Positions 19,257 to 27,284 of a stretch of DNA of 64,000 nt are shown one piece after another. Every line of letters begins with the position of its first letter. The stretch's first letter is position 1. Source of the DNA: Neorhodopirellula pilleata (GTDB taxonomy: Bacteria > Planctomycetota > Planctomycetia > Pirellulales > Pirellulaceae); NCBI RefSeq assembly GCF_007859915.1, contig NZ_SJPM01000005.1, positions 1 to 64,000 on the forward strand, read 5' to 3'. The translations under genes were made by a program, and so were the position numbers. Below the pieces are notes generated by a model, which saw only the letters and a program-made list of their open reading frames with translations, searched no databases and was not told the DNA's origin.

Positions 19257-19436
19257 CAATGGCGGCCAATCGAGAATAGGAGAAAAGATTCAGTTTCAGC
19301 CGACGCATCGTAGCATGCCGAACCGTCGCTGTGCAGAACAGGCCCCGGCGGCCTTCCTAGCTTCGACAGCCCGGCGATTGTCGGTTAGACTGGGATCTCG
19401 CTTGACCCGGCCGTTTTTCTCGTTTGTCGCACCATC

Positions 19437-20393
19437 ATGTCCATTCAATGGTTTCCCGGCCACATGCACAAAGCGCGGCTGGAGATCGAGGCAACCTTGC
19501 CGCGGGTCGACATCGTGATCGAGGTGCTCGACGCGAGAATCCCGTATTCCAGCGAAAACCCGATGTTGGCGGAACTCCGCGGCGAGAAGCTGTGCTTGAA
19601 AGTGCTCGCCAAGTCCGATATGGCCGACGAAACGATGACTCAGCGCTGGATCGAACATTTCGAGTCCAAACAAGCCGTCCGCGCCTGTGCCGTCACGACG
19701 GAGGACGTGCCGACGATTCGCCGGATCAAGTTGTTAATCGAACGAATGGTGGGGCGTCGCGACGGCAAAATGATCAACGCGATGATCGTCGGCATCCCAA
19801 ACGTCGGCAAATCGACACTGATCAATCATTTAGCCAATCGCAAGATCGCCAAAACGGGCAACACGCCTGCGGTCACCCAACAACAACAACGCGTTAACAT
19901 TTCCGACACGGTTACCCTGTTGGATACGCCCGGCGTGTTGTGGCCGAACGTTCACAACCCCAACAGTGGTTATCGACTCGCCTTGCTCGGTTCGATCAAA
20001 GACACCGCGATGGATTACGCCGACGTGGGTTTCTTCGCTGCCAAGTTCTTGATCGCCAATCACGCCGAACGACTGGCCGACCGCTTTGGTTTGGACGAGG
20101 TGCCTCCGACCGAGTTGGAGCTGATCGAAGCGATCGGCCGCAAGCGAGGATGTCTCGGTAAGAACAATCACGTCGACTTGGACCGGGCGTCGAGAATCTT
20201 GGTCAATGAGGTCCGCACCGGTGGATTGGGGCCGTTGACGATCGAAAGTCCTAGCACGATGGCTTGGGAGTCGGCGCAAACGGCAGCGGCGGTTGCCGAA
20301 GCGGAAGAAAAGGCCCGCGAGAAAGATGCCAAACGCAAGCGAAGATTCAAGGCCAAGCAAAAAGCCCAACGCAAGTCACGAGAGATGGGGTAA
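19437..20393 (+). CDS. ylqF: ribosome biogenesis GTPase RbgA/YlqF
   Basis: 318 residues with the circularly permuted GTPase order typical of the family: G4-type KSD at 59-61 comes before G1 GIPNVGKST at 119-127 and G3 DTPG at 163-166. It starts with the diagnostic IQWFPGHMHKARL. RbgA helps late assembly of the 50S subunit. The C-terminal 40 residues are Lys/Arg-rich (KDAKRKRRFKAKQKAQRK) and may bind rRNA. The sulfatase gene begins 9 bases after the stop, so the two may be co-transcribed. Confidence 0.93.
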   Translation: MSIQWFPGHMHKARLEIEATLPRVDIVIEVLDARIPYSSENPMLAELRGEKLCLKVLAKSDMADETMTQRWIEHFESKQAVRACAVTTEDVPTIRRIKLLIERMVGRRDGKMINAMIVGIPNVGKSTLINHLANRKIAKTGNTPAVTQQQQRVNISDTVTLLDTPGVLWPNVHNPNSGYRLALLGSIKDTAMDYADVGFFAAKFLIANHAERLADRFGLDEVPPTELELIEAIGRKRGCLGKNNHVDLDRASRILVNEVRTGGLGPLTIESPSTMAWESAQTAAAVAEAEEKAREKDAKRKRRFKAKQKAQRKSREMG

Positions 20394-20402
20394 ACCACGT
20401 TG

Positions 20403-21875
20403 ATGATGATGAAACGATCTGCATGGTTATGGTTAGTGTTGATTGCGTGGTTGGCTGGGGTTTGCGAATCTGCCGAGCCGACGTCACCGATTCGCCCGAA
20501 TGTCGTTTGGATCATCGCCGATGATCTGGGACCGGAACTCGGTTGTTACGGCTACCCCGACGTGGCAACGCCGAATCTCGATCGCCTGTCTGCGGGCGGC
20601 AGACGATTCACGCATGCCTTCGCGACCGCACCGGTTTGTTCGCCGTCTCGAACCGCTTTCATCACCGGGCATTATCAAACCACCGTCGGAGGGCATCATC
20701 ACGACACACGTGACAAACGCGAGCTGCCCGACTCGATTAAAACAATCACGCATTTGATGCGGCAGGCTGGTTACTTCGTGACCAACGGCAAAGGCTCGCC
20801 CGTCGCGGAGAAACGACTGACAAAATCGCATTTCAATTTTGTCTACGACCCGAGTACCTTTTTCGATGGCTCGGATTGGTCGCAACGTTCCGACCCGACA
20901 CAACCCTTTTTCGCCACGGTTCAGATCAAAGAGCCACATCGCGGTTTTGTTCGCAATGAACGACCACGTTTAAAAGCCCCTATTCCTCCGTACTATCCTG
21001 AACATCCCGTCACGCGGGCCGATTGGGGGAACTACTTGGCAAGCATCGAGGTGCTCGATACGAAAGTCGGCGAAGTGCTCGATCGGCTCGACGCGGAAGG
21101 TGTCGCCCACAACACGATCGTCTTTTTCTTTGGCGATCACGGTCGACCGCACGTTCGGGGCAAACAGTGGCTTTACGACGGGGGTTTGCATGTGCCTTTA
21201 CTGGTTCGTTGGCCCGGCCACGTTACCGCCGGCGCGGTGGACGATCGCTTGGTCTCACTGCTTGATTTGATGCCCACGACACTCGCGGCGGTCGGATCGG
21301 AAATTCCGCAATCGCCGGGGCAGGATTTGTTAAACCTTCAATGGCCTGGACACGACCATTTGTTCGCCGCGCGTGACCGTTGTGGGGATGCGATCGATCG
21401 CATCCGCAGCGTACGAACTCGGGACTTTAAGTACATCCGCAACTTCCGTCCGGACCTGCCGTATCTTCAACACAGCGGCTACAAGAAATTGGGGTACCCG
21501 GTCGAAACGCTCATGAAGGTCATGCACCAACAAGGTCGTTGGGACACGCTGTTGATGTCATCGACTCGACCGGAGGAGGAACTGTATGACCTCCGCACGG
21601 ACCCGAACGAGATGGTAAATCTCGCCACCGAACCATCGTATCATGCAACGCTGATCGCGCTACGAGCACAGCTCGACGATTGGATTAAGCGAACCGGCGA
21701 CAAGGGTGAGTTCGATGAGAGCGAGACCGTAGACCTTGCCGCCGTGAAGGCCGAAAAATGGGCGGCCTATGAAAACGCGATGCGTCGGCGCGGCTTAGAC
21801 CCTGGGCTCAGCGACCGAGAGTACTTGCAGTGGTGGAAGCGGGAACTCGGCGTTGAAAACGCGTCGTCCCGATGA
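20403..21875 (+). CDS. secreted sulfatase (type I, formylglycine-dependent)
   Basis: About 490 residues; the start is one of three successive ATG codons at 20403-20411. Signal peptide MKRSAWLWLVLIAWLAG...CESAE is followed by the sulfatase core RPNVVWIIADDLG (metal-binding DD) and the formylglycine motif CSPSRTAFITG (Cys near residue 79). KEPHRGF and FFFGDHG complete the metal site. The pattern resembles heparan N-sulfatase-like (SGSH group) enzymes. Planctomycetes carry many such genes for sulfated algal polysaccharides; the substrate is not predictable. The 3' end overlaps cheR on the opposite strand by 68 bases. Confidence 0.92.
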   Translation: MMMKRSAWLWLVLIAWLAGVCESAEPTSPIRPNVVWIIADDLGPELGCYGYPDVATPNLDRLSAGGRRFTHAFATAPVCSPSRTAFITGHYQTTVGGHHHDTRDKRELPDSIKTITHLMRQAGYFVTNGKGSPVAEKRLTKSHFNFVYDPSTFFDGSDWSQRSDPTQPFFATVQIKEPHRGFVRNERPRLKAPIPPYYPEHPVTRADWGNYLASIEVLDTKVGEVLDRLDAEGVAHNTIVFFFGDHGRPHVRGKQWLYDGGLHVPLLVRWPGHVTAGAVDDRLVSLLDLMPTTLAAVGSEIPQSPGQDLLNLQWPGHDHLFAARDRCGDAIDRIRSVRTRDFKYIRNFRPDLPYLQHSGYKKLGYPVETLMKVMHQQGRWDTLLMSSTRPEEELYDLRTDPNEMVNLATEPSYHATLIALRAQLDDWIKRTGDKGEFDESETVDLAAVKAEKWAAYENAMRRRGLDPGLSDREYLQWWKRELGVENASSR

Positions 21876-22761
21876 CTTCGGTTTGGAACATGCCTTCGCT
21901 GTCGCGAAGCATCTCGCTGGCGCCGAGCAACAACAACCCGCCCGGCCGGATGACGGAGGCGAGTGCACGCATCACACGTTGACAAGTTTCGGTGTCGAAA
22001 TAAATCAATACGTTTCGGCATAACAGAATATCGACTTGTCCCGCGACGGTCGCGACGCTGTTCGGCGAAGTCAAATTCATCACATCGAATCGCACCATGC
22101 TACGGATCGAATTGATGAGCCGCGAATCGTTCGATCCGGCGGTGCCGTTGATCGGTTCAAAGAATCGCTCACGTTGGGCGGTCGTCAGGCCCCGGCGCAG
22201 TTCATGGTCCATGAACTCGCCTTTGCGAGCTTGAGCGATCGTGCCGGTCGAAATATCCGTCGCGGCAATCCGGATACGGGAGTACGACGACGCTGATAGT
22301 CGTTCCTGCAACATCATCGCGATGCTGTAAGGCTCTTGGCCACTGCTGCACGCGGCGCAGTGGATCTGAATCGGAGCGGTGCGAGTTGGATCGGCCAACA
22401 TCGGTGGTAGGATCTTTGTGATCATCACTTCGAACGGATGAGTGTCGCGAAAGAACAATGTCTCGTGCGTCGTCATCATGTCAACGATCTGGTCACGCAA
22501 ACGAGTCCCGCCGGGACGTTCGGCTCGATCCAAAAGCGCGGTCAAGTCGGCAATCCCTTCGGTTGTCATCAGTGCTCGCAATCGTCCTTGAATCAAATAA
22601 CTCTTGGACGATTCGATCTTGACGCCGCACCAATCTTTCAGCAAACGACACAATCGCTCGCAGGCCTCCGGTTGGAACACAAGTCCAGCAGGTGCCGCTG
22701 GCGCTGCGGTCTGGGTCGGGATCGCGAAGGTAGGAGTCGAAAGGGTAGTGGCGGTAGTCAT
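21808..22761 (-). CDS. cheR: chemotaxis protein methyltransferase CheR
   Basis: 317 residues. A variable Thr/Ala/Pro N-terminus of about 25 residues precedes the CheR all-alpha N-domain (LCRLLKDWCGVKIESSKSYL) and the SAM-dependent methyltransferase domain (IQIHCAACSSGQEPYSIAMM, then DILLCRNVLIYFD and GGLLLLGASEML). It methylates MCP glutamates and opposes CheB, encoded just upstream. It is the last gene of the chemosensory operon. Its 3' end runs 68 bases into the sulfatase gene from the other side, which is unusual for convergent genes. Confidence 0.93.
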   Translation of the reverse strand: MTTATTLSTPTFAIPTQTAAPAAPAGLVFQPEACERLCRLLKDWCGVKIESSKSYLIQGRLRALMTTEGIADLTALLDRAERPGGTRLRDQIVDMMTTHETLFFRDTHPFEVMITKILPPMLADPTRTAPIQIHCAACSSGQEPYSIAMMLQERLSASSYSRIRIAATDISTGTIAQARKGEFMDHELRRGLTTAQRERFFEPINGTAGSNDSRLINSIRSMVRFDVMNLTSPNSVATVAGQVDILLCRNVLIYFDTETCQRVMRALASVIRPGGLLLLGASEMLRDSEGMFQTEVIGTTRFQRRVPASTTASTLGR

Positions 22762-22854
22762 GAATGCGGCCTGGTAGGGCTCGATTGAAACAAATTGAAA
22801 GGACTTGAATCTTGTCGGTTAGCTTTCTTCGCTCACCGACTCGTTAACTTAATT

Positions 22855-22921
22855 AGCCGTACCGCGTTAGCGGCGGTTAACGGCACGCCAACCGGGGCTA
22901 ACGCCCGTCGGCTCACTGAAT
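22855..22921. repeat. family C GC-rich repeat (CCGGGGCTAACGCCCGTCGGCT)
   Basis: The gap between cheB and cheR holds AGCCGTACCGCGTTAGCGGCGGTTAACGGCACG followed by a CCGGGGCTAACGCCCGTCGGCT unit (each given here as separate overlapping words: GCCGTACCGCGTTAGCGG, CGGTTAACGGCACG, CCGGGGCTAACGCCCG). Related pieces occur near 3028-3060, 18055-18075, 43215-43285 and 43680-43720. It interrupts the che operon without breaking any gene. Confidence 0.6.
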
Positions 22922-22931
22922 GAACAGCCCG

Positions 22932-24128
22932 CTAATTGGTTGCCATCATTGGTGCCGTCGTACTCGGGATTGGTGGTACCGGACAGTATCCGCCGGCGCG
23001 GTATGCAAGTTGACTGAGCAGGTTGGGTAGATCGTCGAGATCGAAAGCAAAATCAGCGAGGCCGTTCTCAATGATTTGGCGAGGCATCCCGTAAACGGTG
23101 CAGCTCTCGGCCGACTGAGCCCAGACGGTGCATCCGTTCTGGCGTAGATAGCTCACGCCATCACGTCCATCGTCTCCCATCCCCGTCATGATGACCGCCA
23201 AGCTGTTCCTGGCGATACTCGAGGGAACGGAGGACATCATGTAGTCGACGCTAGGTTTACAACTTTTGATCGGCGGGTCGTCGGTGACCACGGCAATCAC
23301 ATTGCCTCGCGCATCGGCTTTGACACCCAGTTGTTTTCCACCGGGTGCAATGTAAACGCCACCCCCGGCCAAGGGCATTCCATGGGTTGCCTCCACTACA
23401 TTGAGGGCGCTGGTATTGTCAAGGCTCTTGGCCATCGTCGCGGTAAACAATGGCGGCATGTGCTGGACGATCACGATCGGAATCGTGAAAGTTGCCGGCA
23501 GTTTTGGAATCACCGATGCGAGTGCCTTAGGCCCTCCGGTAGAAATTCCGATGAAGATCGCGTGGCAGAGGTGAGGGAATTTCGGCGTCTTCAGGTTCTC
23601 AAGATTGCATTCAACAGGGCGCGGCACTGAAGTCGTCTTGGTAGTTCTTACTGGGGCGCGTGCGACTATTGGCGCAGAGAGGGTTTCACTCTTCGCTGGG
23701 CTTGAACTTACCATCGATAACTGCGGCTGTGCCTTGACCATCTTCAGTAGCCGGGCCAGTTCCGACTTCAATTGGGCAAGGTTGGCGCCGGCGTTGTCGT
23801 TATCTGGCTTGAGGATAAAATCCAACGCACCCATTGATAGGGCTTGCGTTGTGACTTCCGCCCCACGGCTTGTGTGGGCACTGACCACGATCACGTTGGT
23901 TTGGATGCCCCGAAGATCAAGTTCTTCAAGAACTTCCAAGCCGTTGAGGCCCGGCATCTCGATGTCAAGAGTGACGAGATCCGGTTTCGCGGCCACGATC
24001 TTGTCGACCGCCGAACTGCCGTCTCGTGCGATGTCGACGACCTCGACGCCTGGTATAGCGCTCAGTGCGTCTCGCATGACTTTGCGAAAGATGATGGAAT
24101 CGTCGACGACGATGGTTCGGAGCGTCAT
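22932..24128 (-). CDS. cheB: chemotaxis response regulator protein-glutamate methylesterase CheB
   Basis: A protein of 398 residues. The receiver domain has acidic pocket VVDDS at 8-11 and phospho-acceptor D55 (LDIEMPG). A linker of about 50 residues rich in Ser/Thr/Val leads to the methylesterase domain with catalytic S196 (GISTGGP), H223 (VQHMP) and an Asp in GMGDDGRDG near 319-320. CheB demethylates MCPs when phosphorylated by CheA. It sits between mcp and cheR on the same strand. All catalytic residues are present, so an active enzyme is expected. Confidence 0.95.
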   Translation of the reverse strand: MTLRTIVVDDSIIFRKVMRDALSAIPGVEVVDIARDGSSAVDKIVAAKPDLVTLDIEMPGLNGLEVLEELDLRGIQTNVIVVSAHTSRGAEVTTQALSMGALDFILKPDNDNAGANLAQLKSELARLLKMVKAQPQLSMVSSSPAKSETLSAPIVARAPVRTTKTTSVPRPVECNLENLKTPKFPHLCHAIFIGISTGGPKALASVIPKLPATFTIPIVIVQHMPPLFTATMAKSLDNTSALNVVEATHGMPLAGGGVYIAPGGKQLGVKADARGNVIAVVTDDPPIKSCKPSVDYMMSSVPSSIARNSLAVIMTGMGDDGRDGVSYLRQNGCTVWAQSAESCTVYGMPRQIIENGLADFAFDLDDLPNLLSQLAYRAGGYCPVPPIPSTTAPMMATN

Positions 24129-24301
24129 TGCCTTGTGCCCTGTGCAATTGTAAGAGTGGTGATCAAGAATCGGTCGGTTGGCAACGGAGTGTTGCCCTGG
24201 TTCGGCAAGCCGTAGGCGTCAGTGAATCCGGGAGAATGACCGGCCGCCTACGGCTTGACGTGAAACGAACTAAATCAAATGCTTTTCTCTATTCAGGTCG
24301 A

Positions 24302-26674
24302 TCAAAAAGTGACCATTTTAGATTTTGCTGATTCGTCGGTGCGGAACTGTGCCACCAAGGCGGACATTTCCATCGCCAAACGATGCAGTTCCTCGCCGCT
24401 GTCGCGACTTTGATCGATTCCGCAAGCGGTTTCTTGAAGCACCGAATCGACCATCGAAATGTTTTCCGTGATTTCTCGACTTGCGGTTGCCGATTCACTG
24501 ACGCTCATCGCAACGTTTTTGGCCAAGCTGGACGTTTCGTTGACGTGCTCAGAGATTTGGCCGGTCGTGATCGATTGTTCTTCCACGGCGGTGGCGATCA
24601 TGCGACTGAGTTCGTTCACACGAGCGATCACTTGGCTGATCTCGCCGATCGACGCGACCGCTTCGTTGGTGCTCTCTTGCATCGCTTGGATCCGGGTTCG
24701 AATGTCGTCGGTCGCTCCGGCGGTTTGCTTGGCCAGTTGCTTCACCTCGGTCGCGACGACGGCGAATCCCTTTCCGGCTTCACCGGCACGTGCGGCTTCG
24801 ATCGTCGCGTTCAAGGCGAGCAGATTCGTCTGTTCGGCGATATCTTGGATCACCTCGATCACACGACCGATCTCATTGGCGGCCGTGCCCATGTTGCTGA
24901 TCTTCGTGTTGCTGATTTCAGCCGAAATCGACGCATCGGCGGCAACCTGAGCGGACTGCTCGGCGTTCTTGGCGATCTCGGCGATCGTCTGTTTCATTTC
25001 TTCCACGGCCTGGGAAACACTCGACATGCTCGAAGTCATGTTCGCCGTGTTGCGAGACATGTTTTCCATGTTGATGCTCAGTTCCTCGGCGGCGCTGCTC
25101 ACTGTCGAGGACTGGTTCTTGGTTTGCTCGGTGCCGTTGGCGAGATTATTGGCCGTCGTGGACAACTGGTTGCTGGCCGATGACAACGTCGTAACATTGC
25201 CGGTGATCGACTTAACGATATCGTGAATCCGACCCGCAAATCGGTTGAAGTAGACCGAAAGTTCACCGAGTTCCCCGGCTTGTTGTTCGTCCAGGCGGCG
25301 GGTTAAATCCCCTTCGCCTTCGGAGATGTCTCGTAGCATGTCGACGGTGGCTGTGATGGGTCTGACGATCGTGCCGGCGATCCAATAGGACACCGCGCCG
25401 ATGGCGATCGATGCCAGGACGAACAGTCCAAGTCCGGTCCAGAAAATCGACGACTGTACCGAGTTACCCAAGGCAACCAGGTCGGCGACTCCCGCGAAAG
25501 CTTCGTCACGCGAAACCTCGGTCACGATGGCCCAGTTCAATCCCAGAAGATTGATCGGAGAGTATGCGGAGACCACTTCGATGCCCGCGTAGTTGGTCCC
25601 TTCGATCACGCCGTTTTGACCGGCGTGGGCTTTCTTGGCGGCCTCGGTATTGGCGTCAAACTTGCCTTGCTCTTTGGCGGCCTGATGCGCCTCTTGGTTT
25701 CCCGTGTTGCACAACACCTGTCCCTCAGCGGAGACGAGCAAGGTTTCGCATGTTTTTCCGATGCCGATATCGCGAGCCACCAAGTCAGCGATGCGATCGA
25801 TCGGCATTTGAAAGACCAACACGCCGACACGCTCGGTTCCTTTGTAGATCGGCGATGCGATGAATGACGCGGGCGCTTCATACGAGGGGTAGTACGGTTC
25901 GAAATCGACCAGCACGGCTTCCGAGGGTGACGCGACCGAAGCCGCTTTGACGAACGCCTTGGCAAAGTTCGATTTCGAATAGGGTCCGGTTCGAAGGTCG
26001 GTTGCGTAGTCAAGCTCCTTGAAGACGCTATAAACGACGTCGCCGGTTTTGTCATCGATTAGGAAGATGTCGTAATAGCCGAACTCCTCCAGAAAGCTCC
26101 GCAGGAATGGATGGTATTTTTGGTGGGTCCGATCGTAGGTGGTTTGATGATCGGCGAAATCAAGTTGATGCTTGTTGCCCAGCTCATTTTGATTTTCAAA
26201 AATGTAGGCGTGCTGGAGCGCGACGGCCGCGTCGTCAATGGCTGCCAAGCGGCTAGCCGCCGCCGATGCTTTGCCGTTATTGTCGTTCTCATACTTGCTA
26301 CCAAATTGATTGACGTAGTAATCATTCAGCTCGCGACGCATGTTCGCAATCATTTCTGCGTCGAGGGAACGCTCTGCGACGATACTGCTAGCGCCCTCTT
26401 TGAAGCATTGCACGGCATCGATGATCGCCGGTGATGCGCTTAATGTGGTAACTTGGCTTTCGATTTGCTTGAAGAAATCACCGACCTCGGCGGACTTCAA
26501 GTCCCTCGCCGCGACGAGTTGGTGCTTCGTCGATTCACTAAGATCGTCGGAGGCTTGGTCACTAATTCGGTTGCTACCGTTACTACCGTTGTATAGGTTC
26601 ACCAACGAACTCAAGAACATCGGAATTAAACCGCATGCCAAGAACGCGGCAACGAGTCGGGTGCGGATACGCAT
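24302..26674 (-). CDS. methyl-accepting chemotaxis protein
   Basis: 790 residues. TM1 at about 7-25, a periplasmic sensor of about 380 residues with Cache-like features (YYDIFLIDDKTGDVVYSVFKE, FIASPIYKGTERVGVLVFQM), TM2 at about 409-434, HAMP at about 432-485, and the cytoplasmic signalling domain with the conserved hairpin at about 610-650 (DIAEQTNLLALNATIEAARA). Being in the same operon as cheA, cheW, cheB and cheR, it is the likely dedicated receptor. The ligand is unknown. No C-terminal NWETF-type pentapeptide is present. Confidence 0.93.
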   Translation of the reverse strand: MRIRTRLVAAFLACGLIPMFLSSLVNLYNGSNGSNRISDQASDDLSESTKHQLVAARDLKSAEVGDFFKQIESQVTTLSASPAIIDAVQCFKEGASSIVAERSLDAEMIANMRRELNDYYVNQFGSKYENDNNGKASAAASRLAAIDDAAVALQHAYIFENQNELGNKHQLDFADHQTTYDRTHQKYHPFLRSFLEEFGYYDIFLIDDKTGDVVYSVFKELDYATDLRTGPYSKSNFAKAFVKAASVASPSEAVLVDFEPYYPSYEAPASFIASPIYKGTERVGVLVFQMPIDRIADLVARDIGIGKTCETLLVSAEGQVLCNTGNQEAHQAAKEQGKFDANTEAAKKAHAGQNGVIEGTNYAGIEVVSAYSPINLLGLNWAIVTEVSRDEAFAGVADLVALGNSVQSSIFWTGLGLFVLASIAIGAVSYWIAGTIVRPITATVDMLRDISEGEGDLTRRLDEQQAGELGELSVYFNRFAGRIHDIVKSITGNVTTLSSASNQLSTTANNLANGTEQTKNQSSTVSSAAEELSINMENMSRNTANMTSSMSSVSQAVEEMKQTIAEIAKNAEQSAQVAADASISAEISNTKISNMGTAANEIGRVIEVIQDIAEQTNLLALNATIEAARAGEAGKGFAVVATEVKQLAKQTAGATDDIRTRIQAMQESTNEAVASIGEISQVIARVNELSRMIATAVEEQSITTGQISEHVNETSSLAKNVAMSVSESATASREITENISMVDSVLQETACGIDQSRDSGEELHRLAMEMSALVAQFRTDESAKSKMVTF

Positions 26675-26759
26675 GTTAAGATGCCTAAAGGCAATAGGAA
26701 TGGTGGGGCAGATTGGGAGTTGGATTCATTCAGGCAAATGGGCGAGCATTGACGCTCAA

Positions 26760-27284
26760 TCAAAGACTGAATTCGTCGATTGCGGCGAGGAAGCCTTGTG
26801 GATCAACCACGACGACGACGTCATTTTCACGCAGGAAAACCGATTCGATGAAGCGCCGGTCGACTTCACGTACGTTGGAAGGACGTGTCGCGAGTTCGTC
26901 GCGCCGGATCGTCAGGATGTCGGAAACCTCATCGACCAAAACGCCGAGGCGTTCACCGTCGATTTTCAGGATCAGGTTCCGGCCCGTGGTCATGGTTTCG
27001 GGTTTGGGCAGATCAAAAATTCGGTGCGCGTCCAAGACCGTAACCACTTCACCACGTAGGTTGACCACTCCGTGGATATGCGGTGATGCTTCGGGCACCG
27101 GCGTGTATTCCATCAATCGATTGATTTCTTGGACATAGTCGATGTTGATTCCCAACTGCACCTTGCCGACTCGGAAGGTGACTAGCTGGATTTGGTCAAC
27201 ACTGATATGCACATTGGTATCGCCGATCGAGTTGAATTGTCCGGTTTGTGGTTCGTTCGATTTGGTTGGTGCTGCAGTGCTCAT
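26760..27284 (-). CDS. cheW: chemotaxis coupling protein CheW
   Basis: A single CheW SH3-like domain of 174 residues (QLVTFRVGKVQLGINIDYVQ, HIHGVVNLRGEVVTVLDAH, GVLVDEVSDIL). It links the MCP to CheA. Its start codon overlaps the cheA stop by 4 bases (ATGA), so the two are translated together. An N-terminal extension of about 30 residues rich in Thr/Asn/Gln is not part of the fold. Confidence 0.95.
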   Translation of the reverse strand: MSTAAPTKSNEPQTGQFNSIGDTNVHISVDQIQLVTFRVGKVQLGINIDYVQEINRLMEYTPVPEASPHIHGVVNLRGEVVTVLDAHRIFDLPKPETMTTGRNLILKIDGERLGVLVDEVSDILTIRRDELATRPSNVREVDRRFIESVFLRENDVVVVVDPQGFLAAIDEFSL

